The notes under the pieces were generated by a model. The model had not been told where the DNA came from and did no database searches. It was given only the letters and a program-made list of their open reading frames with translations. Shown piece by piece: positions 1 through 5,117 of a DNA stretch of 6,817 nucleotides. Position 1 is the first letter of the stretch; every line of letters starts with the position of its first letter. Source of the stretch: Actinomycetota bacterium. Its GTDB lineage: Bacteria; Actinomycetota; Actinomycetes; Mycobacteriales; Micromonosporaceae. The position numbers and the translations under genes were made by a program. The stretch spans positions 1-6,817 of the forward strand of contig VAXX01000205.1 of assembly GCA_005885115.1 (NCBI GenBank), in the 5' to 3' direction.

Positions 1-908
1 CCCTGCGGCGGATCGCCGCATACGCACTGTGTCGTAGTAGCGACGATCAGGTACTGCTCGTCCGGCACTCGGCCGCCTCCGGTACCCCCGGAATCTGGTC
101 GTTGCCCGGCGGCGCGGTCGACCATGGGGAGAATCCGCGCGACACCGTCGTCCGCGAAACCGCCGCCGAGACCGGCCTGTCCGTGGCCGTCACCAAGCTG
201 GTCGACGTGCACGCCGACATGCGGGCCCTGCCGCACCGGGGCCTGACCATCCACACCGACCGGCTCATCTACGCGGTGACCGTACGCGGTGGCGGGCTGA
301 TCGACCGGATCGGCCAGCCCACCGACCTGGCCCGCTGGTTGAGCCCGGACGAGGCCGCCGCGCTGCCGCTGCGGCCGTTCACCGCGGTCGTTCTCGGGCT
401 CTCGCCGGCGTCGGTCGACCTGCGTCCGGACGAGCCGCCGGACTTCCCGTCGTTCTACGCCTACCCCGGGCCGGACGGGCTGCACCGGGCCCAGCGCTTC
501 GCCGCGTACGCCCTGGTCACCGACCCGGACGGGCGGGTACTCCTGACCCGGATCGCGCCCGGGTACCCCGGCGCCGGCCAGTGGCACCTGCCCGGCGGCG
601 GTACCGACTACGGCGAGCAGCCCGGCTCCGCCCTGCTCCGCGAGCTGGCCGAGGAGACCGGCCAGTACGGGCGCCTGGTCGAGCTGCTCGGGGTCGCCAG
701 CCACCGGGACGCCGCCTCCCTGGGTCCCGAGGGGTACCCGATCGACTGGCACGGCGTACGGGCGTTCTACCGGGTCGTCGTCGACCTGCCCGGCGAGCCG
801 ACCGTGCACGACGTCGGCGGCTCGACCGCCGAGGCCCGCTGGTTCACCCGGGCCGAACTGGCCACGCTGGAGCTGACCGAGGTCACCAGCGAGGTGCTCG
901 GGAAGTAG
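1..908 (+). CDS. Double-Nudix-domain hydrolase, 5'-truncated by the window edge
   Basis: Nudix proteins hydrolyse nucleoside diphosphates linked to another moiety; the substrate here cannot be told. The reading frame is open from the first complete codon (position 3) to TAG at 906-908, giving 301 visible residues. Its first residues, LRRIAAYALC, align with residues 4-13 of the next gene (RRRIAAYGLC), so only a few N-terminal codons are missing. The TTG at 102 is internal, inside the first Nudix box, and is not the start. Two Nudix domains are visible. Box 1 (111-179) fits G-x5-E-x7-RE but reads RETAAETGL, with Ala in place of the first Glu of the EE pair. Box 2 (597-665) reads RELAEETGQ and keeps all catalytic acids. 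The gene is a tandem paralogue of the one starting 10 bp downstream and is probably co-transcribed with it. The Nudix family call is firm; the function is unknown. Confidence 0.93.
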   Translation, partial: LRRIAAYALCRSSDDQVLLVRHSAASGTPGIWSLPGGAVDHGENPRDTVVRETAAETGLSVAVTKLVDVHADMRALPHRGLTIHTDRLIYAVTVRGGGLIDRIGQPTDLARWLSPDEAAALPLRPFTAVVLGLSPASVDLRPDEPPDFPSFYAYPGPDGLHRAQRFAAYALVTDPDGRVLLTRIAPGYPGAGQWHLPGGGTDYGEQPGSALLRELAEETGQYGRLVELLGVASHRDAASLGPEGYPIDWHGVRAFYRVVVDLPGEPTVHDVGGSTAEARWFTRAELATLELTEVTSEVLGK

Positions 909-918
909 CCTCCTGACC

Positions 919-1818
919 ATGCGGCAGCGGCGGAGGATCGCGGCGTACGGGCTGTGCCGGGACGACGCGGGGCGGATCCTGCTGGTCCGGGCCGCCGAGC
1001 ACGACGACATCCCCGGGGTGTGGTCGCTGCCCGGAGGCGGGATCGGGCACGGCGAGGCACCCCTACGCGCGGTGGTACGGGAGTTCGTCGAGGAGACCGG
1101 CCTGTCCACCGAGGTGCTCCGGCTCCGGGACGTGGTCTCCGACGTGGCCTTCCTGCGCCGGCCCGACGCGCTCATGCACACCGACCGGATCCTGTACGAC
1201 GTCAAGGTCACCGGCGGCGAGCTGCGCCCCGAGATCGGCGGCACCTCCGACCTGGCCGCCTGGATCGAGCCGGACCAGCTCGCCCACCTGCCGCTGCTGC
1301 CGTACCTGGCCGGCCTGCTCGGCCTGCCGGTGGAGCGGGAGGCGCTGCCCGAGGCCGAGCTGACCCTGGATCCACACCCGACCCGCCGGCAGCGTTTCGC
1401 CGCGTACGGCGTGGTCACCGACCCGGCCGGGCGCTACCTGCTGACCCGCATCGCGGCGGGGTACCCGGGCGCCGGCACCTGGCACCTGCCCGGCGGCGGT
1501 ACCGACTTCGGCGAGCTACCGACCGCCGGGCTGCTCCGGGAGCTGGTCGAGGAGACCGCCCAGGTGGGCCGGGTCACCGGGCTGCTGGACGTGACGCACT
1601 ACCACAATCCACGCGCGATGGGGCCGGAGCGCCGCCCGATGGACTGGCACACCGTACGGGCCCTCTACCGGGTCGCCGTGGACCGTCCGACCAGCCCGAA
1701 CGTGGTCGAGGCGGCGGGCGGATCGACCGCCGAGGCGCGCTGGCTCGACCCGGCTGAGCTGGGGGAAGTCCGGCTCAATGAGTTCGCGAAAGCGGCGATC
1801 GGCCGATCTGCTGGCTGA
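919..1818 (+). CDS. Double-Nudix-domain hydrolase (complete paralogue)
   Basis: The protein has 299 residues and two fused Nudix hydrolase domains, at about residues 5-140 and 157-295. Box 1 (residues 40-62) is canonical: G-x5-E-x7-REFVEETGL. Box 2 (193-215) is G-x5-E-x7-RELVEETAQ, with the usual Gly of the box replaced by Ala and the last hydrophobic position by Gln, but all metal-binding Glu residues kept. Each domain is followed by the beta-strand/helix pattern expected of the fold (for example GGSTAEARWLDPAEL near the C-terminus). The ATG at 919 lies 10 bp after the previous stop. No strong Shine-Dalgarno is present (only GGGAAG at 900-905), so translational coupling to the upstream gene is likely. 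The protein aligns with its neighbour end to end, indicating gene duplication after domain fusion. The substrate is unknown; a housecleaning or nucleotide-sugar role is possible. Confidence 0.95.
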   Translation: MRQRRRIAAYGLCRDDAGRILLVRAAEHDDIPGVWSLPGGGIGHGEAPLRAVVREFVEETGLSTEVLRLRDVVSDVAFLRRPDALMHTDRILYDVKVTGGELRPEIGGTSDLAAWIEPDQLAHLPLLPYLAGLLGLPVEREALPEAELTLDPHPTRRQRFAAYGVVTDPAGRYLLTRIAAGYPGAGTWHLPGGGTDFGELPTAGLLRELVEETAQVGRVTGLLDVTHYHNPRAMGPERRPMDWHTVRALYRVAVDRPTSPNVVEAAGGSTAEARWLDPAELGEVRLNEFAKAAIGRSAG

Positions 1819-1842
1819 GCATGGGTACGCTGGTGGACGGGT

Positions 1843-1866
1843 GGGGCATCGCCAACGGGCGGCCCC
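1843..1866 (+). terminator. GC-rich hairpin after the Nudix pair, candidate terminator
   Basis: GGGGC (1843-1847) pairs with GCCCC (1862-1866), and CGCC (1850-1853) with GGCG (1858-1861). This gives 9 bp of pure G-C stem with a two-base AT bulge and an AACG loop. It begins 25 bp after the Nudix stop codon and ends 60 bp before pssA. There is no T tract, which is common for actinobacterial terminators but leaves the call unproven. It could instead be a 5'-leader element of pssA. Confidence 0.45.
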
Positions 1867-1916
1867 GTGTGCGATGGTGTAGCCGCGAAATCGGGGACCC
1901 ACCGTTTTTGTGCACT

Positions 1917-1921
1917 GGAGG
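1917..1921 (+). promoter_or_regulatory. Ribosome binding site fixing the pssA start
   Basis: A GGAGG lies 5 nt before the GTG at 1927. It decides the start codon: an in-frame GTG at 1867 lies within the upstream leader, overlaps the edge of the hairpin and has no comparable site. No convincing -35/-10 pair was found in 1819-1926; TACGCT at 1826-1831 fits the loose TANNNT pattern but lacks a recognisable -35. Confidence 0.8.
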
Positions 1922-1926
1922 AAAGC

Positions 1927-2826
1927 GTGCCGAGAGCCCCATGGGGTCGGCGCCGTACGACTGACAGCCCCCGCCCGGCGGGGCGCCGATGGGCCGGCCG
2001 GCTGCGTCGCAGCGGTTCCCTGGCCCGGCGGGTCCTGCTCGTCCGGGTCGGCCGTCGACAGCGGTCCAGCGGAACGATCCTGCTGCCTGCCACCCCGGCG
2101 GTCCCGCCGGTACACCCGGGACCGGTACCGCTGCTGCCGGGTGCGCATACCCCCGCCCGGCGTCTGCGGTTCGCCCTGGTCCAGGGGTGCACGGTCGGCA
2201 GCCTGCTGCTCGGCATGCTGGCGATCTTCCTGAGCATGCACGACGCGCCGCGCTGGGCCGCGGCCCTGCTGGTCGGCTGCGTGACCTTTGACGGCCTGGA
2301 CGGCCTGCTGGCCCGCCGGTTCGGCGTGGCGAGCCCGTTCGGCGCGCAGATGGACTCGCTGGCGGACATGTGCTCGTTCGGCATCGCGGCGCCGGTCGTG
2401 GTCTACACCTCGATCCACGGCACCGCCCCGGGCGCCCTGGTGGCGGCGGTGTGCGCGCTGGTCGCCTGCTGTGCCGCGATCCGGCTGGCCCGGTTCAACG
2501 TCTCGCCCAAGGACGGCCGGTTCTTCTGCGGCGTACCGACGACGATGGCGGCGGCGGTCCTCGGTCTGGCCACGCTGATCGGGCTGCGGCTGCCGGGTCC
2601 GGTGGCGGTCGGCGCGATCGCGGTCCTGGCGCTGGCGATGGTGTCCAGCTTCCCGTACGCCAAGCTGGCCCGGATCGCCAAGCTGCCGGCCTGGTTCTGG
2701 CTGCCCGCGGCGGTCGGCGCGTTGGTGGACTACCGCGTCACGTTCGCCGGCATGGTGGTCCTCTACCTGCTCAGCGGTCCACTGCTGTGGCTGCGTGACC
2801 GGTCGGCGGACGCCACCGTGCGATGA
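1927..2826 (+). CDS. pssA: CDP-diacylglycerol--serine O-phosphatidyltransferase (phosphatidylserine synthase)
   Basis: The enzyme transfers the phosphatidyl group from CDP-diacylglycerol to L-serine at the cytoplasmic membrane, giving phosphatidylserine, the substrate of Psd. The 299-residue product carries a complete CDP-alcohol phosphatidyltransferase signature, D-x2-DG-x2-AR-x8-G-x3-D-x3-D: D122, D125, G126, A129-R130, G139, D143, D147. RLARFN at 186-191 is typical of the PssA branch. Hydrophobic helices follow at about 83-103, 111-121, 152-185, 205-222, 226-243 and 256-288. Residues 1-80 are a non-membrane, Arg/Pro-rich extension. The GTG start is set by the GGAGG 5 nt upstream, which makes an internal start unlikely; no in-frame ATG or GTG was seen before the membrane domain. 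The substrate assignment (serine rather than inositol or glycerol phosphate) rests on the RLARFN motif and on psd being next door. The 3' end overlaps psd on the opposite strand. Confidence 0.93.
   Translation: MPRAPWGRRRTTDSPRPAGRRWAGRLRRSGSLARRVLLVRVGRRQRSSGTILLPATPAVPPVHPGPVPLLPGAHTPARRLRFALVQGCTVGSLLLGMLAIFLSMHDAPRWAAALLVGCVTFDGLDGLLARRFGVASPFGAQMDSLADMCSFGIAAPVVVYTSIHGTAPGALVAAVCALVACCAAIRLARFNVSPKDGRFFCGVPTTMAAAVLGLATLIGLRLPGPVAVGAIAVLALAMVSSFPYAKLARIAKLPAWFWLPAAVGALVDYRVTFAGMVVLYLLSGPLLWLRDRSADATVR
2771..2826. other. Tail-to-tail coding overlap of pssA and psd
   Basis: The pssA stop (TGA, 2824-2826, + strand) lies beyond the psd stop (TGA read on the - strand at 2771-2773), so 56 bp encode the C-termini of both enzymes on opposite strands. 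The C-terminal tails (SADATVR of PssA, GHAATAVDR of Psd) lie outside the recognisable domains. No intrinsic terminator was seen between the genes, so the two transcripts should be complementary at their 3' ends. Confidence 0.9.
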
Positions 2827-3982
2827 CGGTGCTGCCGCCGAGCACCCGGTCGCCGGGGGCCACGGCGGCCACCGCGGCGTCGGCCGGCAGGTAGACGTCG
2901 GTGCGGGAGCCGAACCGGATCGCCACCACGACCCGACCCCGGTCGGTGTCCAGCACCGTGTAGGCGGCCACGTTGTGCTCGGCCTCCGGGCGCATCGCCG
3001 GGGCGAAGCCGCCGTCCTCGACCCAGAACTCGGCCACCTTGCCGGCCACCGGAGCCCGGTTGACGTGCACGTCCAGCACGGACAGGAAGACCGCGACCCG
3101 CAACCACTCATCGGTACCCAGCCGTGGTTCGGTCAGCCGTTCGACGGACAGCACCGTACCGTCGCTGGCCGCCACCACCGCCGCCGTGTCGGCGGGCAGG
3201 TCCCGGTTGGGGTCGCGGAAGAACGCCGCGACCGGCGCGGCGGCCAGCGCCGGCAGCAGCCACAGCTTCGACTTCGGGCGCAGAACCCGCGCGGCCGCCG
3301 CGAGGCCCAGCGCGATGCCGGCGGCCGCGACGCCGTTGGAGTCGATGTTCATGCTCCGGGTCAGCGGTACGCTCGACGGCCGGTACGCCGGGCTCAGCCG
3401 GGCCGCCGTGACGACCTGGGCCGGGGTGTACCGCAGTCGGTGCACCCGTACCGGCGGCTGGTTACGGACCACCAGGTCGGTGCCCACGCCGGAGAACGCC
3501 GACTGGCGGTCCAACTCCGCTCCGGCGCCCAGCCCGAACCACGGCCCGGTCAGCGCGGCGACGCACAGCACGGCGCCGTCGGTCAGGTACTTGCGCAGCT
3601 CCTCCAGGTACGCCCGGGTCTCCTCGGCGCCGCCGCCCAGCGGCTGTGCCACGATCACCACGTCGGCCGGGTCGGCCTCCGGCAGCGCCTCGACCACCCG
3701 TACCCGCTGCCCCACCCACGACCCGAGCCCGTCGATGTGGGCGCGCAGTTCGTCCCCCGCGCCGGCCAGCGGTACCAGCGTCAGCGCGTCCCCGGGCAGC
3801 AGCCCGTCCAGCGCGGCCGTGAGGACCGCCGAGTCGGCGGTCACCGCGAGCAGCAGCCCGGTCTTCGGGCCCGCGTGCCGGGACAGTTCGGTGGTCAGCG
3901 CCCGGGCGGCGCGCCCGCCCAGCTCGATCTCACCTAGCAACGGAACCGGACGGCGGGGCGGCTGGGTCATGCGGCCCAGCAT
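2771..3982 (-). CDS. psd: Phosphatidylserine decarboxylase with an extra N-terminal domain
   Basis: Psd converts phosphatidylserine to phosphatidylethanolamine using a pyruvoyl group made by self-cleavage. Of 403 residues, about 205-403 form a short-type (Psd-A-like) enzyme. It has a hydrophobic membrane-anchoring stretch (about 217-254), then FFRDPNRDLP (254-263), ASDGTV with D274, DVHVNRAP with H306, and RFGSRTDVYLP. Cleavage is expected between G358 and S359, leaving a 45-residue alpha chain beginning with the pyruvoyl. A second Gly-Ser (GGST, 382-385) does not fit the family site. Residues 1-205 are additional: short actinobacterial Psd proteins are usually little over 200 residues. This part resembles a degenerate Rossmann/SAM-methyltransferase fold without a glycine-rich motif I. 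The start is uncertain between ATG 3982 and ATG 3970; neither has a good ribosome binding site. The gene is 13 bp downstream of the methyltransferase gene, likely in one operon. Confidence 0.92.
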   Translation of the reverse strand: MLGRMTQPPRRPVPLLGEIELGGRAARALTTELSRHAGPKTGLLLAVTADSAVLTAALDGLLPGDALTLVPLAGAGDELRAHIDGLGSWVGQRVRVVEALPEADPADVVIVAQPLGGGAEETRAYLEELRKYLTDGAVLCVAALTGPWFGLGAGAELDRQSAFSGVGTDLVVRNQPPVRVHRLRYTPAQVVTAARLSPAYRPSSVPLTRSMNIDSNGVAAAGIALGLAAAARVLRPKSKLWLLPALAAAPVAAFFRDPNRDLPADTAAVVAASDGTVLSVERLTEPRLGTDEWLRVAVFLSVLDVHVNRAPVAGKVAEFWVEDGGFAPAMRPEAEHNVAAYTVLDTDRGRVVVAIRFGSRTDVYLPADAAVAAVAPGDRVLGGSTVIARWRPPTGHAATAVDR

Positions 3983-3995
3983 AGGCCCCGGCCGG

Positions 3996-4805
3996 TCAGG
4001 CCCGGCGGGCGAGCGTGACCAGGAACCGTACCGACCCGGGCGGGTCGACCGGCGGGGCGGCGGCCAGGGCGGCGAAGTGGGCGTCGTACTCGGCGCCGTC
4101 CATCAGCCCGAACAGGTCCACCATCGGGCGCCGGGCCACCGCGTTGCTCATCAGGAAGTACCGGTACCAGCGCCGCCCCTCCGGGCTGGTACCGCCCAGC
4201 GGATAGGTGAGCGACCCGGTGCGTACCTCCGTGAAGCCCGCCCCGGCCAGCAGCCCGTCGAGGCCGTCCTCGAAGCCGGTCATGCCGGCGCGCTCGAACA
4301 GCTCGCGGCCCAGCGGACGCAGGCGTACGGCGCTGGGGTGGTCCAGCAGGATCGGCTCGTCGGGAGAGGTCCCGAGCAGGACCCCGCCGCCGGGCCGCAG
4401 GACCGAGGCGAGGTTGGCCAGGGCGCCGGCCCGGTCCCGCAGGTACATCAGCATCAACCAGCCGACCGCGATGTCGAACCGACCCTCAGGGAGGGGTTCC
4501 GTCGCGTCGTGGACGACGAAGCGTACGTTCGGCTCGGTGGCCGCCGCCCGGGCGGCCGCGATGGCCGTGGGGTTGACGTCGGCGCCGAGGACGCGGGCCC
4601 GCGGGTACCGGCGGGCGATCTCCCGGCTGTACTGGCCCTCCCCGCAGCCCAGGTCGAGCACCTCGAAGTCGCCGGTCGCGCCGGCCAGCCGTACGCCCTG
4701 GTCGAACCAGGTGTCGAAGTCCTCGCGCAGCAGGGTGTACTGGTACTCCAGCCGCTGCCGGTCGTCGTCGATGGCGTGCCCGAAGACGTACGGTGACTCG
4801 TCCAT
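3996..4805 (-). CDS. Class I SAM-dependent methyltransferase
   Basis: The 269-residue protein has a standard class I methyltransferase core. Motif I is VLDLGCGEGQ (residues 49-58), an acidic residue ends strand 2 (GADVN, D76), HDATEP follows at 99-104, FDIAVGWLMLMYL (110-122) corresponds to motif IV, and VLRPGGGVLLG (135-145) is the post-core strand. The C-terminal part (about 190-269) is less conserved and includes RRWYRYFLMSNAV. No membrane segment is seen. The start at 4805 is chosen because GGAGGGGG lies 7 nt upstream; an in-frame ATG at 4829 would add 8 residues but sits in the hairpin loop without a binding site. The gene is followed after 13 bp by psd, suggesting co-transcription. The substrate is unknown: a lipid headgroup such as PE is possible from context only, and small molecules or tRNA cannot be excluded. 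Confidence 0.9.
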   Translation of the reverse strand: MDESPYVFGHAIDDDRQRLEYQYTLLREDFDTWFDQGVRLAGATGDFEVLDLGCGEGQYSREIARRYPRARVLGADVNPTAIAAARAAATEPNVRFVVHDATEPLPEGRFDIAVGWLMLMYLRDRAGALANLASVLRPGGGVLLGTSPDEPILLDHPSAVRLRPLGRELFERAGMTGFEDGLDGLLAGAGFTEVRTGSLTYPLGGTSPEGRRWYRYFLMSNAVARRPMVDLFGLMDGAEYDAHFAALAAAPPVDPPGSVRFLVTLARRA

Positions 4806-4806
4806 C

Positions 4807-4854
4807 GACAGACCCCCTCCGCCCGTCATCGTGACGGTCCGGAGGGGGTCTGTC
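4807..4854 (-). promoter_or_regulatory. Long hairpin sequestering the methyltransferase ribosome binding site
   Basis: A perfect 15-bp inverted repeat (4807-4821 with 4840-4854) encloses a second perfect 6-bp stem, CCGTCA/TGACGG (4823-4828 with 4832-4837), closed by a 3-base loop. Only C4822 and TC 4838-4839 are unpaired, giving about 21 bp of stem. It sits between the stop of the small membrane protein gene (4869) and the methyltransferase ATG (4805). In leftward mRNA the 3' arm contains the GGAGGGGG binding site (4813-4820). It may terminate the upstream operon, hide the binding site on read-through RNA, or bind a protein as DNA. No T tract follows it. Confidence 0.8.
4813..4820 (-). promoter_or_regulatory. 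Ribosome binding site of the methyltransferase gene
   Basis: GGAGGGGG on the - strand, 7 nt before the ATG at 4805. It is the strongest such site in the window and fixes the start, but it lies wholly within the 3' arm of the hairpin at 4807-4854. Confidence 0.8.
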
Positions 4855-4868
4855 CACCATCCGTAGAG

Positions 4869-5117
4869 CTATTCCTCGTCGCGCTCGTCGACCGGGGTCC
4901 ACGGAGCGGGGCCGCCGGCCGGTTCGCGGTCCCGGGCGCTGGCGCGCAGGGCGCCCACCAGGCCCAGGGCGCCGACCGCGATCAGGCCCAGCGCGAGCAG
5001 CCAGCCGAAGGCCGGCAGCCCGATGTCGATCGTCCGGCCGATCGCCCACCAGCCCGCCAGGAGCAGGAAGACGGCGCCGAAGGCGAGCGAGACGGCGTCG
5101 GTACGGTGCCGGTTCAT
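4869..5117 (-). CDS. Small two-helix membrane protein (LiaI-like)
   Basis: An 82-residue protein with two hydrophobic helices (about residues 8-26 and 34-57), a short DIGLP turn between them, and a charged, Pro-rich C-terminal tail ending DERDEE, probably cytoplasmic. No catalytic motif is visible. The pattern of an Asp before the first helix, two helices and an intervening Asp-Ile-Gly resembles small LiaI/LiaF-type transmembrane regions; this is a likeness, not a firm family match. The ATG at 5117 is chosen over the upstream in-frame ATG at 5234 because GGAGG (5125-5129) lies 7 nt before it and because it overlaps the preceding stop as ATGA (5114-5117), the classic sign of translational coupling. 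It should be made together with the PspC/LiaF-like protein and may form a membrane complex with it. Confidence 0.85.
   Translation of the reverse strand: MNRHRTDAVSLAFGAVFLLLAGWWAIGRTIDIGLPAFGWLLALGLIAVGALGLVGALRASARDREPAGGPAPWTPVDERDEE

Noticed and set aside
102..908. TTG at 102 as the true start of the first Nudix gene
   Set aside because: This would cut off the first strands of the N-terminal Nudix domain; upstream codons are open and match the N-terminus of the paralogue.
1797..1808. Perfect 12-bp palindrome GATCGGCCGATC near the end of the second Nudix gene
   Set aside because: It is short, lies in coding sequence, and is made of common GC-rich words (CGATCG/GGCC); no second copy or context suggests an operator.
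1867..1926. Longer pssA start at GTG 1867
   Set aside because: No ribosome binding site is present and the codon abuts the candidate terminator hairpin; GTG 1927 has an ideal GGAGG.
1516..3111. 531-residue open frame on the - strand spanning the Nudix gene end, pssA and part of psd
   Set aside because: It is Arg/Gln/Pro-rich, has no recognisable fold, and is out of frame with psd where they overlap.
3528..3600. Second possible Psd self-cleavage site or pseudogene signs in psd
   Set aside because: The GGST near residue 382 lies outside the family position, the frame is intact, and Asp, His and FGS residues are all in place, so psd looks functional.
2973..4796. 607-residue open frame on the + strand across psd and the methyltransferase
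   Set aside because: It is antisense to two genes with clear catalytic motifs, has a low-complexity Ser/Arg/Pro/Gly composition and no domain. Long antisense frames are normal at this GC content.
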